From the NCBI GenBank assembly GCA_964607755.1, contig CAZSMC010000003.1, forward strand, positions 62,001-126,000: a stretch of 64,000 nucleotides of DNA, written 5' to 3'. Source of the stretch: CAZSMC01 sp964607755 (GTDB lineage: Bacteria; Zhuqueibacterota; Zhuqueibacteria; Residuimicrobiales; Krinioviventaceae). A model generated the notes under the pieces. The model was not told the DNA's origin. It saw nothing but the letters and a program-made list of their open reading frames with translations, and did not search any database. The translations under genes were made by a program, and so were the position numbers. Each line of letters starts with the position of its first letter. The first letter of the stretch is position 1. Of the stretch, positions 37,176 through 46,361 are shown piece after piece.

Positions 37176-37264
37176 AAGCCTGGAAAAATTTGGTTTTAAA
37201 AATATCCAGACGTTTTCCCCGAATGATTTTAAAAGAAAATATGTTGTAAACACAGAGGTATTGT

Positions 37265-39205
37265 ATGTATTTACACAAGTTGTTCAGAAAAATATTTACC
37301 CGCCTTTTTGTTCCGTTAACCGGATTTGCCGCCTTGTTGTGGTTTCTCGTCCGGGTACTGCCCAGGCCGAGTCGCGCTAGTTATCCGTGCATGAAAGCAG
37401 CCGCTCCGTTGGCATCCGGATTTGTGGTTTGGCTGCTGAGTTTGGGTTCATCGCTGTTTGCTTTCCGCTCAGCGAAAAAATACATGAAACAAGCCAGATA
37501 TTTTGCCGCGGCATCTTTCATCATTGTCGGAGTTATTTTCAGCGTTTTTATGACACAGCCTGCGGATCCGCCGGTTTTTGCCAAAACGCAATTGCGTGTA
37601 AATGATCCGGTTGGTGAAGGAAAGGGCGTCATTCCGGGGCGGGTGGTGTGGTACTGGGACCCGGATGCAACGAATGAGAATGGCTCCAACAATTGGAACG
37701 ATGCCTACTATCTCTCCAAAAACAGTGACATAGATATCATCGAACGTATGGTCACCAAATCGATTTTATCTCTTACAGAGAAATCGACTTTAAAAGAGGC
37801 ATGGGATGCCATGTTCACCAATTTCAACAAAACCCACGAGCGAGACGAACATGGTTATCAGGATGGCGAGAAAATAATGATCAAAATCAACTCTGTTGGT
37901 TCAGATGTCAACAGCTCATACAAGATCACAAAGCTGCATTCTTACCGGATGGCCCGCACATCGCCGCAGCCGGTATTGATTTTATTGCGCCATCTGGTCA
38001 ATGAGGTTGGTGTTGCCGAGGAGAATATTTATGTCGGTGATCCAATGAAAGATATTGCAAAACCGGTTTTCGATGTCTGGCACGATGAATTCAAAAATGT
38101 CAATTACATGTGCAAGCGGGGAGGCAATGGCCGGAGAAAAACCCGGTTTGGCAGAAATTATCAGATTTTTTATTCAGACCGCGGTAGCGTCCTGAGAGAA
38201 GGCACCTGGAACGACGCCACCCAGGGAGCAAAAATTTATCAGGACAAATTTTATCAATGCATTGAAAATGCAGATTATATGATCAACGTTCCGGCGCTCA
38301 AGGCACATCACCGCGCTGGCATGACCCTGATCGCTAAAAATCATTTTGGTTCTCATACCCGAGCCAGCGCCAAACATCTGCATAATGGATTGGTGAATCC
38401 GGATGGTCAACCTGTTACCAATCCCAAACGTGCCGGTTACGGGCTTTACCGCGTTCAGGTCGATCTCATGGGCCACGACAAGCTGGGTAACAACACCATG
38501 CTCATTCTGGTAGACGGATTATGGGGCGGCCCGGATGCGAATGATGCGCCGGAAAAATTTAAAATGTCACCGTTTAACAATGACTGGCCATCATCAATTT
38601 TCGTGTCACAGGATCAGGTCGCTATCGCATCAGTGTGTCTGGATTTTTTGCAAGCGGAATTTGTCCGTACACGGCATCAGAAAACGTATCCCAATATGCC
38701 AGGCGCGGATGATTATCTTCGTCAGGCTGCTGACCCGAACGAATGGCCGGAAGACGTTGAATACGATCCTGAAAATGACGGTACGCTTCTCACAGGTCTC
38801 GGAGTTCACGAACACTGGAACAACGCTGAGGATAAAATTTACACCGGCAGTTTAGGCGGTGATGGGATCGATTTTGTTCAGATTCATCAGGATACCCAGG
38901 TAATGCCAAACTCGGAAATAGTCGCTAAATTTTTCCGGATTTATGAAAACTATCCGAATCCTTTCAATCCCAGCACAACAATCGAGTTCTTTGTACCTCA
39001 GACAGCAGAACTACAAATTAGCATTTACAATACGGCTGGTCAGCAAATTGAAGTGCTTGGAGATACCGAGTTTGCAACTGGGCGGCATTCGCTAAACTGG
39101 GATGCAACGGATCATGTCGCCGGAACTTATTTTTACAAAATCACGGCACAAACAGAAAGCGGCGTACAGTTTCAGGATGTCAAAAAAATGACATACCTGA
39201 AATGA
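37265..39205 (+). CDS. DUF362 protein with three N-terminal TM helices and T9SS tail (copy 2)
   Basis: 646 aa, a paralogue of the preceding gene along its whole length. TM helices lie at about 13-32, 45-67 and 79-97, with the same inter-helix motif RASYPCMKAAAP. The DUF362 core repeats the motifs of copy 1: GDPMKD, NVPALKAHHRAGMTLIAKNH, VSQDQVAIASVCLDF and GLGVHEHWNN. The tail starts with NYPNPFNPSTTIEF and ends KKMTYLK. AGAGG lies upstream of the ATG. The subtilase gene starts about 33 nt after its stop, so copy 1, copy 2 and the subtilase are probably one operon. The two copies have diverged well beyond recent duplication. Confidence 0.85.
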   Translation: MYLHKLFRKIFTRLFVPLTGFAALLWFLVRVLPRPSRASYPCMKAAAPLASGFVVWLLSLGSSLFAFRSAKKYMKQARYFAAASFIIVGVIFSVFMTQPADPPVFAKTQLRVNDPVGEGKGVIPGRVVWYWDPDATNENGSNNWNDAYYLSKNSDIDIIERMVTKSILSLTEKSTLKEAWDAMFTNFNKTHERDEHGYQDGEKIMIKINSVGSDVNSSYKITKLHSYRMARTSPQPVLILLRHLVNEVGVAEENIYVGDPMKDIAKPVFDVWHDEFKNVNYMCKRGGNGRRKTRFGRNYQIFYSDRGSVLREGTWNDATQGAKIYQDKFYQCIENADYMINVPALKAHHRAGMTLIAKNHFGSHTRASAKHLHNGLVNPDGQPVTNPKRAGYGLYRVQVDLMGHDKLGNNTMLILVDGLWGGPDANDAPEKFKMSPFNNDWPSSIFVSQDQVAIASVCLDFLQAEFVRTRHQKTYPNMPGADDYLRQAADPNEWPEDVEYDPENDGTLLTGLGVHEHWNNAEDKIYTGSLGGDGIDFVQIHQDTQVMPNSEIVAKFFRIYENYPNPFNPSTTIEFFVPQTAELQISIYNTAGQQIEVLGDTEFATGRHSLNWDATDHVAGTYFYKITAQTESGVQFQDVKKMTYLK

Positions 39206-39238
39206 TAGATGATAGCAAAAGTTCGATATGAGGTAAAC

Positions 39239-41479
39239 GTGAATCGGTTGAAACACATATTAATTCTCTTTGTCCTGCTCGCGACTGCGCTTTTGGGTCA
39301 GGTCCACAAATTGGATCCTCGGCTCACCTATTTGTCGCAGCATTCACAGAACGTCAGGGATGAACATTACAATATTCGCAAGACTGCTGCAGCCAGGCGA
39401 ATTGATGTTGTCGTTACAGTGGAGAACGGTGTGAATGAACTCCGCGATGAGGGATTCAAAGTCGTTTCTCATATTGGCCGCGTTGCAGTGGTTCGTTGCA
39501 ATGTTAGCGAAATCGATGAATTGGCACGGTTACCATTTGTCATCTATGTTGAAAATCCACTGCCCAGCAAGCCTTTTCTTGACAAGAGCGGTTCGGCAGT
39601 CCGGTCTGTCAAGTCAAGAAACGAGATTGGTTTGACTGGTGATGGTACGTTAGTGTGTATCATCGATTCCGGTATCGATTGGCAGCACCATGATTTTCGC
39701 CATCCGGACGGTTCGACGCGCATAAAATATGTCCTTGATCTGAGTCAGTCCGGCCAAATCTATGGCGGCGTGCTTTACAACGAGCAGGACATTAATTCCG
39801 CATTATCAGCAGGAACCGATCTCGTTCTTACCGACATTAGCGGGCACGGTTCGCATGTTACGGGTATTGCCGCCGGAGATGGCAGTGAGGATGTAGCATA
39901 CGGTAAATATGTTGGTATGACTCCGGGAGCAGATATTATTGCTGTCAAGGCAACAACCGACGACAAGAGAAACGAATTTCATGTTTCAGACCAAATCACC
40001 GCTCTTTCTTTTATCGATAGCATTGCCACGGTATTGAACCAGCCTTATGCGGTCAATTTAAGTCTGGGCGGCCATAGCGGCGCTCACGACGGCACTGCTC
40101 CAATGGAACGGATCATTGACAGTCTGGTAGGCCGCGGGATACCCGGAAAAGCAATAGTCACCGTGAGCGGCAATTCTGGCGATGAAAATATTCATGCAAG
40201 GTCAACGTTATCACGGGATGTTTCCTCCTCAGACATCACGTTTACGGCAGAAGATTATACCCCAAAATCTGGCGCGCAGAACGACCGCATCATTTTTGAC
40301 GGCTGGTACGACGGCGACGCCAAAGTTGGTGTGAAACTCGTCACTCCGAATGACAATTCTTATGGTCCGGTGTTACCGGGACAGGTTCTTGATGAGGAGA
40401 CCAGCGAAGGTGCAATTTATATTTGGAATGGTTTTTACAATACCGGCAATGACGATTATGAACAAGGGATCAATCCATTTAATGGAGACAGGGAATTTTT
40501 CATTCAGATCTATGATCAAAAGAGTACCCAGACTCCAACGCCTGGAAAATGGACGCTGAGGTTGAGCGGTATCAGTGGAACAGTTGATATCTGGTTGGCT
40601 GATGCCAGCATGCCTGTCAGCTTTGTTAAAGGCAATGTTGATGAAGGAAAAATATCCATTCCCGGCACAGCTAAAAATGTCATTACCGTGGGAGCTTTTG
40701 TAACCAAACGCACCTGGATTGATTTTGACGGCAACAACTTAACGTATGATGCTCACAACGACGTTAACCTGGGTGAATTGGCTGTTTTTTCGAGCAATGG
40801 TCCCACACGCGATGGTCGTTATAAACCCGAATTAACAGCGCCAGGGCAAATCGTTACCAGTACAAAATCGGTTTTTACTGATCCTTCTGACGATGAAAGC
40901 ATATTTGCACAATTTAACTCAAATTATCCAAATGCTCTTATTGCCCAGGATGGAAAACACGGATTATCGAGCGGCAGCAGCATGGCAGCTCCTCACGTGA
41001 CTGGCGCTATTGCTCTAATTTATCAGCTACATCCGCAAGCTACAGCCAATCAAATCAAAGACATTCTTACCAACTCGGCTAATGCTGATAATAAAGTCGG
41101 ATCGATTCCCAATAATAACTGGGGATGGGGAAAACTGGATATTTACGCTGCGCTCTTGCGTTTGCCTGGTGAAGAACCTCCAATAGATTATAACCTGGCC
41201 AATGCATTTCCGAATCCTTTTGTCCACAAGTTGGAAATCGCTTTTGAAATCCCGGTAAGAGAAAGAACAGAATACACAAAGATCACAGTATTCAACACTC
41301 TGGGACAGCACGTACGCACCATTGCATGGGAGCGGTTCAGCGCAGGTTCTTACTCCAGATACTGGGACGGCTATGATAATGAAGGCCGGGCAGTGAGCGG
41401 TGGTGTTTACTTTATTCGTCTAACGTCAGGCAAATTTTCAAAAATTAAAAAGATATGTTTTTTAGGCCACGCCATATAA
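39239..41479 (+). CDS. S8 subtilisin-like serine peptidase with T9SS tail
   Basis: 746 aa from the GTG at 39239, chosen because GAGGT lies 5-6 nt upstream and it starts at a proper signal peptide (LKHILILFVLLATALLG); an ATG at 39209 would add ten residues. After a propeptide-like region, the catalytic triad is visible: Asp in CIIDSGIDWQHHDF, His in DISGHGSHVTGIAAG and Ser in GLSSGSSMAAPHVTGA. A beta-sandwich region lies between the His and Ser segments. The C-terminus (NAFPNPFVHKLEIAFE, GGVYFIRLTSG) is a sorting domain, ending atypically in CFLGHAI. It should be a surface or secreted protease. It closely follows the DUF362 pair. Confidence 0.9.
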   Translation: MNRLKHILILFVLLATALLGQVHKLDPRLTYLSQHSQNVRDEHYNIRKTAAARRIDVVVTVENGVNELRDEGFKVVSHIGRVAVVRCNVSEIDELARLPFVIYVENPLPSKPFLDKSGSAVRSVKSRNEIGLTGDGTLVCIIDSGIDWQHHDFRHPDGSTRIKYVLDLSQSGQIYGGVLYNEQDINSALSAGTDLVLTDISGHGSHVTGIAAGDGSEDVAYGKYVGMTPGADIIAVKATTDDKRNEFHVSDQITALSFIDSIATVLNQPYAVNLSLGGHSGAHDGTAPMERIIDSLVGRGIPGKAIVTVSGNSGDENIHARSTLSRDVSSSDITFTAEDYTPKSGAQNDRIIFDGWYDGDAKVGVKLVTPNDNSYGPVLPGQVLDEETSEGAIYIWNGFYNTGNDDYEQGINPFNGDREFFIQIYDQKSTQTPTPGKWTLRLSGISGTVDIWLADASMPVSFVKGNVDEGKISIPGTAKNVITVGAFVTKRTWIDFDGNNLTYDAHNDVNLGELAVFSSNGPTRDGRYKPELTAPGQIVTSTKSVFTDPSDDESIFAQFNSNYPNALIAQDGKHGLSSGSSMAAPHVTGAIALIYQLHPQATANQIKDILTNSANADNKVGSIPNNNWGWGKLDIYAALLRLPGEEPPIDYNLANAFPNPFVHKLEIAFEIPVRERTEYTKITVFNTLGQHVRTIAWERFSAGSYSRYWDGYDNEGRAVSGGVYFIRLTSGKFSKIKKICFLGHAI

Positions 41480-41524
41480 TAGTGGTCGCTTAAAATTATT
41501 CATAAAAAGAAAGGAGTAACAATT

Positions 41525-42004
41525 ATGACATCAGTATTAGATGATATTCGGGACGGTTTTGGAAAGGTCGTTAACAAAACTGAAGAATACGGAAAAATTG
41601 GCAAGCTTAAAGTGGATATTGTCGGATTTAACCGTCAAATTGAAAAATTGCACAAAGAGCTGGGTCAAAAAACGTATGAAATTTTATCAAGTGAGGGAAG
41701 TAAAAGCGTAGCAAATAACAACGAGGTCAAGGATATTGTCAAACAGATCACAGAGTGGAAAGATAAAATCAAAGCAAAAGAAAGAGAGATAGAGCAGATA
41801 AAGCAGGAAAAAGAAAAGGAACGTCAGGAGCGCGAAGCTGAACGGGCTAAAAGACAAGAGGCAGAGGAAAAACAAAAAGCAGAATCTGCAGAAAAGGCTG
41901 AATCTGTTTCTCTTGAAGATGATACCAATAAAGAGCCCATAAACAAATCCGATGCCGAAGACGCAAAAATAATTGATGAAGAAAAAAAGGAAAAACAACA
42001 ATAA
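41525..42004 (+). CDS. Coiled-coil protein of unknown function
   Basis: A 159-aa soluble protein. Residues about 25-55 are a mixed helical region (KLKVDIVGFNRQIEKLHKEL), and about 65-120 form a highly charged coiled coil (repeated KEREIEQIK, EKERQEREAERAK). The C-terminal 40 residues are acidic and probably disordered. There is no signal peptide. GAAAGGAG precedes the ATG. The N-terminal part resembles small cytoplasmic proteins that often carry a zinc ribbon, but no cysteines are present. Its 3-prime end overlaps the CapA-like gene by about 29 nt, suggesting translational coupling. Confidence 0.75.
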   Translation: MTSVLDDIRDGFGKVVNKTEEYGKIGKLKVDIVGFNRQIEKLHKELGQKTYEILSSEGSKSVANNNEVKDIVKQITEWKDKIKAKEREIEQIKQEKEKERQEREAERAKRQEAEEKQKAESAEKAESVSLEDDTNKEPINKSDAEDAKIIDEEKKEKQQ

Positions 42005-43121
42005 AACATTTCTAACCGCCATATCAACCGGGATATTTGTACTGGTCTCGTTTGTCAGGCTCGAAGCGGTGGACTTTTGGCAGTCCGGTCAAAGTCCGGC
42101 GCGGTCTTTTCATAACGAAAAAATAACCCCGGTTGATATGATATCCATAGCTGCGGTTGGCGACATCATGATGAGCTCCTGGATCATTGATCTGGTAAAA
42201 GAGTATGGTTACGACTTTGCATTTGACAGTACAAGGTCAATTATTTCTTCAGCAGATCTTGCCATTGCGAATCTGGAAGCGCCGTTTACTACCTCGGATT
42301 CATGTCATATTGATAAGACTTACACTTTTAAAGTTCCACCCAGCTTTGTCAGAGGTATAAAGAATGCCGGATTTGATGTGGTCACACTGGCTAATAATCA
42401 TATCCTCGATTATGGTAGAGAGGGTCTGATACAAACCATGGCTACGCTTGATTCGGCTGGTATGTCTTTTTGCGGTGCCGGCGAAAATATACATAGCGCC
42501 TGTGCCCCGAGAATCGTAGAAAAAAACGGCCAAAAGATTGCTTTTGCAGGATTCTCAATGACTTTCCCAAAGATTTTTTGGGCCAAAACCGACCGGTGCG
42601 GCACGTGCTATCCAACGCCGCACCGGTTGAGAGAAACGATCGCCGCGTGCGAAGACCTGGCTGATATCACCATTGTCAGCTTTCATTGGGGCCAGGAAAA
42701 GAGAACAACGCCCAAAAAGTATCAGATAGAATACGCACACAAGGCAATCGATTACGGAGCGGATCTCGTTCTCGGCCATCATCCGCATGTGCTGCAGGGA
42801 TTTGAATTATATAAAGGCAAGCTCATTGCTTATAGTCTTGGAAATTACGTGTTTGGCTCTTACAGTGAAACAGCACGGACCAGTGCTATTTTGCGGGCAA
42901 TAATCAGAGATGAAGGGCTGATATACGCATCTGTCATTCCGATAAACGTCCACAACGCAACAGTCAAGTTTCAACCGCAGATTCTCAAAGGCATAGCTCG
43001 CAAAACTGTCATTGATTCTTTGAATGCTTACTCACGGCATTTAAATCTGGGAAAAACACTCATCAATCAGGACGGCACCATTTTCCCGACACTGCTGGTG
43101 AAAAACGTGCCCAATCAATAA
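41976..43121 (+). CDS. CapA family protein (PGA_cap metallophosphoesterase-like)
   Basis: About 381 aa from the ATG at 41976 (a TTG precedes it). A basic N-terminus and hydrophobic stretch (FLTAISTGIFVLVSFV) form a signal sequence or anchor. The PGA_cap calcineurin-like core has AAVGDIMMSSW, ANLEAPFT, TLANNHILDYG, FHWGQEK and GHHPHVLQG, matching the metal-binding motifs of the family. Members take part in poly-gamma-glutamate capsule formation or act as envelope phosphoesterases. No pgsB/pgsC partners are present, so a capsule role is not supported. It overlaps the coiled-coil gene and lies 20 nt before the DUF2851 gene. Confidence 0.87.
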   Translation: MKKKRKNNNKTFLTAISTGIFVLVSFVRLEAVDFWQSGQSPARSFHNEKITPVDMISIAAVGDIMMSSWIIDLVKEYGYDFAFDSTRSIISSADLAIANLEAPFTTSDSCHIDKTYTFKVPPSFVRGIKNAGFDVVTLANNHILDYGREGLIQTMATLDSAGMSFCGAGENIHSACAPRIVEKNGQKIAFAGFSMTFPKIFWAKTDRCGTCYPTPHRLRETIAACEDLADITIVSFHWGQEKRTTPKKYQIEYAHKAIDYGADLVLGHHPHVLQGFELYKGKLIAYSLGNYVFGSYSETARTSAILRAIIRDEGLIYASVIPINVHNATVKFQPQILKGIARKTVIDSLNAYSRHLNLGKTLINQDGTIFPTLLVKNVPNQ

Positions 43122-43141
43122 TCATCTATCCCGGGGGAATT

Positions 43142-44548
43142 ATGAAAAAAATAAAAGAACCCGCTCGAGAAGGTTTTTTGTATCACCTGTGGCTCAATCG
43201 CAGTTTTGAAAAATATGATCTATCCACTATCAACGGACATAGTGTTGAAATAGTTGAAAAAGGCACCCGGAATTATGATGCCGGGCCTGATTTTCTAGAT
43301 GCTCTCATTCGTCTGGATGGTGAACTCTTGCGAGGAGATGTCGAAATTCATGCTATTGCCGGAGACTGGTACGCACACGGGCACCATCGGGATCCGCGTT
43401 ACAACAACGTGATTCTTCACATCGTGACTATGAGTTGCCCGAACCACTTTCGCACCGTATGTGAAAATGGCAAGGCCGTACCCGCGCTTAATTTTGACGA
43501 TTACCTCGAAAAAACAGCCGAAGAACTGGAACTTTATTCTGATTTACAGGAGGGCCCAGCTCATGTTCAGTGTTCTTTGCGGGATAAGGACACATCTGTT
43601 ATCCGCGCGATTCTTGAACAGGCGGGCAAAAAGCGGCTAATGATCAAAGCAGCGCGTTTTGCCGAGAGAAGAACATCGGATTCCTGGGATCAACTGTTTT
43701 ACTGCTGGTTATGCGAAGCCCTCGGCTATTCTAAAAACCAGATCCCCTTTCGACGGCTGGCTATTACCCTTCCTGTTGACACACTCTGGCAATTTATCTG
43801 GAACGATCCGCCACACGTGGCTCGCAGAAAATGCGAAGCCTTTCTCTTTGGCGGTGCAGGATTGTTGCCGGAAAAGTGGCAGAATGAAAAAGACCGAAAT
43901 TCTTACGAACAGGAACTTCTCTCTTATTGGCACGCATGTCCTCTCAGAGCCAAAATCGATATTTTAAGACCGGAATCCTGGCAATTCTTCCGGCTTCGGC
44001 CGCAAAATTTCCCCACCCGTCGCATAGCAGCCGCTGCCGAATATGTGCATCGATTTATGAACAAAGGATTTGTCGAATCTCTCACTCAAGCTCTGTGCAC
44101 CAAAGCAGCTAAAGCGCACAAGGTCTTTTCCGAACTGGAAAAGCTGTTTATTATAGAAACCTCATCCTATTGGGCGACACATTACAGTTTTACCGAAGCC
44201 ATGCCGGAAAACCAGTCAACGAAAAAATCACGACTCATCGGTAAGGAGCGTGCACGCGACATTGTGATAAACGTTGCTTTACCCGGATTGCTGGCGTACG
44301 CACAGGAAGCTGACGACCGCCATTTAAAAAACAAAGTGATGGATATTTTTGAACGCTATCCACGATTGAGCGACAATGAAATCACCCGAAAAATGCGCAA
44401 ACAATTATTTGGCTATGCAAAAGGCGGATCCGACTGCGTCAAAAGGGCTTGCCAGCAACAAGGGCTGGTTCACTTGCGCAAAGAAGTATGCATACCTGAG
44501 CAATGCGACCAATGTCTCGAGCTCATGAAGGGAAATGCTTTTTATTGA
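43142..44548 (+). CDS. DUF2851 family protein
   Basis: A 468-aa soluble protein. The N-terminal 130 residues hold the DUF2851 signature: EGFLYHLWLNRSF, GTRNYDAGPDFLDALI, LRGDVEIHAIAGDWYAHGHH and PRYNNVILHIV. The remainder is mostly helical, with LFYCWLCEALGYSKNQIPF and a C-terminal cysteine-containing segment (CIPEQCDQCLEL). The family is common in Bacteroidetes and related phyla and has no established function; the conserved acidic residues and histidines suggest a nuclease-like fold, which is inference. GGGGGAAT lies before the ATG, 20 nt after the CapA gene, so it is probably in the same operon. Confidence 0.85.
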   Translation: MKKIKEPAREGFLYHLWLNRSFEKYDLSTINGHSVEIVEKGTRNYDAGPDFLDALIRLDGELLRGDVEIHAIAGDWYAHGHHRDPRYNNVILHIVTMSCPNHFRTVCENGKAVPALNFDDYLEKTAEELELYSDLQEGPAHVQCSLRDKDTSVIRAILEQAGKKRLMIKAARFAERRTSDSWDQLFYCWLCEALGYSKNQIPFRRLAITLPVDTLWQFIWNDPPHVARRKCEAFLFGGAGLLPEKWQNEKDRNSYEQELLSYWHACPLRAKIDILRPESWQFFRLRPQNFPTRRIAAAAEYVHRFMNKGFVESLTQALCTKAAKAHKVFSELEKLFIIETSSYWATHYSFTEAMPENQSTKKSRLIGKERARDIVINVALPGLLAYAQEADDRHLKNKVMDIFERYPRLSDNEITRKMRKQLFGYAKGGSDCVKRACQQQGLVHLRKEVCIPEQCDQCLELMKGNAFY

Positions 44549-44921
44549 CTTTTTGCCTATTTATTGTTAATATTTTTAGTTTTGTTTGTTCTTCGTATTG
44601 GATTAATAATACTGGAAAATCTGCACCAATATTTTTTACTATTCTATTTGGGATATGGTGAGTTTGCTTGTAAAGCATTGGCTTAAAATCAGCAAAATAG
44701 CAGTTACAGAGAAAAGGCCGTTTTCATATAAAGTTACATCAAGAGGAAAGTTAGAAAGATTGTAAAAATAGACATACCATTTGAATCCTTGTTCCAATAA
44801 CAATAACGAACTCAAATGAAATCTAACATTGGATCAGAAAGAGTTAAAGCAAAGGCCTCTTTTAATATTAGAACCACAGTGCCGGGAAGGATAGTATACG
44901 CAAAAGGACACAGGACACAAT
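44549..44921. other. Intergenic region before rsmI
   Basis: About 370 nt, AT-rich, without a hairpin-plus-T-tract terminator that I can identify. A short frame starting at 44816 (KSNIGSERVK) runs into rsmI out of frame and lacks a ribosome-binding site. The region probably separates the DUF362-DUF2851 operon from the housekeeping block and may contain the rsmI promoter. Confidence 0.5.
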
Positions 44922-45626
44922 TTGACAGCAGGAACGCTTTATCTTGTCAGCACACCTATCGGCAATTTAAAAGATATTTCATTCAGGGCAATTGAGGTGC
45001 TCAAACAAGCGAACCTGATTGCTGCCGAGGATACTCGAACCAGCAAAACACTTTTGGCAGAATACAATATCACAACTCCTCTTACAAGCTACCATGATTA
45101 CAATAAAAAAAAGGTCACGCCGGGTCTGATCAACAAATTAAAAAACGGAACGGTCATAGCTGTTATCACTGACGCCGGCACACCGGGTATTTCCGACCCG
45201 GCTTTTTATCTGGTTCGAGAAGCTTTGTCTGAGAATATAAATGTGCAAGCCATTCCGGGTGCATCGGCGTTTCTCACCGCTCTTATTATCTCCGGTCTTC
45301 CTGCCGACCGGTTTGTTTTTGAAGGATTTTTGCCGCATAAAAAAGGTCGGGCTTCACGGCTTCAAGCACTTTCGCACGAGCCAAGGACTATCATTTTGTA
45401 CGAATCTCCACACCGGATATTTCGTACTCTTAACGATCTGCTGGAAACACTTGGTAACCGGCGTGTGGCCGTTGCCCGCGAACTGACCAAAAAGTTCGAA
45501 ACCGTGGTCCGTGGTCATTTGGATGACATTGTCAAACATCCTGATAAAATTACTCCAAAAGGAGAGTTTGTTGTTATTGCTGAAGGACTGGGGCGGAAAG
45601 GAAAATCAAAACAAAAAGCAGGGTAA
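44922..45626 (+). CDS. rsmI: 16S rRNA (cytidine(1402)-2'-O)-methyltransferase
   Basis: 234 aa from a TTG start; AAAGGA lies 12-13 nt upstream. Tetrapyrrole-methylase fold signatures are clear: TLYLVSTPIGNLKDIS at the N-terminus, AAEDTRTSKTLL, ITDAGTPGISDPAFYL, PGASAFLTALIISGLP and ILYESPHRI. RsmI adds a 2'-O-methyl group to C1402 in the decoding centre of 16S rRNA using SAM. The length is a little shorter than enzymes carrying a C-terminal HTH extension, which is absent here. It is followed by the CDP-alcohol phosphatidyltransferase gene after 4 nt and is probably cotranscribed with it. Confidence 0.95.
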   Translation: MTAGTLYLVSTPIGNLKDISFRAIEVLKQANLIAAEDTRTSKTLLAEYNITTPLTSYHDYNKKKVTPGLINKLKNGTVIAVITDAGTPGISDPAFYLVREALSENINVQAIPGASAFLTALIISGLPADRFVFEGFLPHKKGRASRLQALSHEPRTIILYESPHRIFRTLNDLLETLGNRRVAVARELTKKFETVVRGHLDDIVKHPDKITPKGEFVVIAEGLGRKGKSKQKAG

Positions 45627-45630
45627 AATT

Positions 45631-46266
45631 TTGTTAGAAGAATTCAAGGATAATTTTCGTAAAAAGTTTGAACCGCTGATCCGGTTTTGTGTCAGACTTG
45701 GACTGAATCCAAACCATTTGACGACAGTTTCATTATTTCTTTCTATCTGGTCTGCCTACCAGTTTGCTTTTGGGTCTATTCATATTGCTGCATTGTTATT
45801 GCTGGTGGGCGGTTTTTTCGATATGATTGACGGAGAAGTTGCCCGGGCAGCCAACCGGGTAACACGTTTTGGCGCGCTTTACGATTCAACGTTGGATCGT
45901 TACTCGGAAATTTTTATTTTTTTAGGAATGGGCTATCATTTCGTCCGCATCCAGCTTGCAAGTCCGCAATTCACTGCCGTGCTTACTTTGTTTATTGTTT
46001 TAGCGATGGCAGGTTCTCTTATGGTCAGTTACGTCCGGGCCCGGGCAGAGGGGCTCGATTTTCAGTGCAAAGTCGGTTTTCTGCAGCGACCTGAACGCGT
46101 CGTTCTCCTTGGCGTGGGAGCGCTCATTTCAAACTGGACGCTGATCTTTGTGATCTTTTTTATTGCGCTTTTTGCAAACATTACAGCAATACAGCGAATT
46201 CTTTATATTTATAAATCAGAAAATGCAGCTAAATGGGATAAACTTCAAAATACCGGTCATGATTAG
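45631..46266 (+). CDS. CDP-alcohol phosphatidyltransferase, possibly phosphatidylinositol-type synthase
   Basis: 211 aa from the TTG at 45631, just after the rsmI stop; the open frame extends upstream into rsmI but that start is unlikely. The family motif DGX2ARX8GX3DX3D is present as DGEVARAANRVTRFGALYDSTLD within a membrane protein of about six helices. The enzyme condenses a CDP-diacylglycerol with an alcohol. The next gene makes inositol-3-phosphate, so the acceptor is likely inositol phosphate or inositol, giving a phosphatidylinositol (phosphate) lipid. This substrate assignment is inferred from context. Alternatives are phosphatidylglycerophosphate or other headgroups. Confidence 0.85.
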   Translation: MLEEFKDNFRKKFEPLIRFCVRLGLNPNHLTTVSLFLSIWSAYQFAFGSIHIAALLLLVGGFFDMIDGEVARAANRVTRFGALYDSTLDRYSEIFIFLGMGYHFVRIQLASPQFTAVLTLFIVLAMAGSLMVSYVRARAEGLDFQCKVGFLQRPERVVLLGVGALISNWTLIFVIFFIALFANITAIQRILYIYKSENAAKWDKLQNTGHD

Positions 46267-46361
46267 GACATCATAAAATTAATTGCACCATATTCCTGAT
46301 CCTGGGCCCCGGCAGGTTCCTGAGACGTTACCGGGGAAAATTAACAGAAAGGAGAAGTAGA

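Noticed and set aside
41976..44548. Poly-gamma-glutamate capsule operon
   Set aside because: The CapA-like protein is present but pgsB, pgsC or pgsE partners are absent; the neighbours are a coiled-coil protein and DUF2851.
44816..44921. Short gene upstream of rsmI
   Set aside because: The frame lacks a ribosome-binding site and runs out of frame into rsmI; no recognisable product.
46267..46361. Riboswitch or structured leader before the inositol synthase gene
   Set aside because: There is a CCCCGG/CCGGGG complementarity, but the stretch is short and matches no riboswitch that I can recognise.
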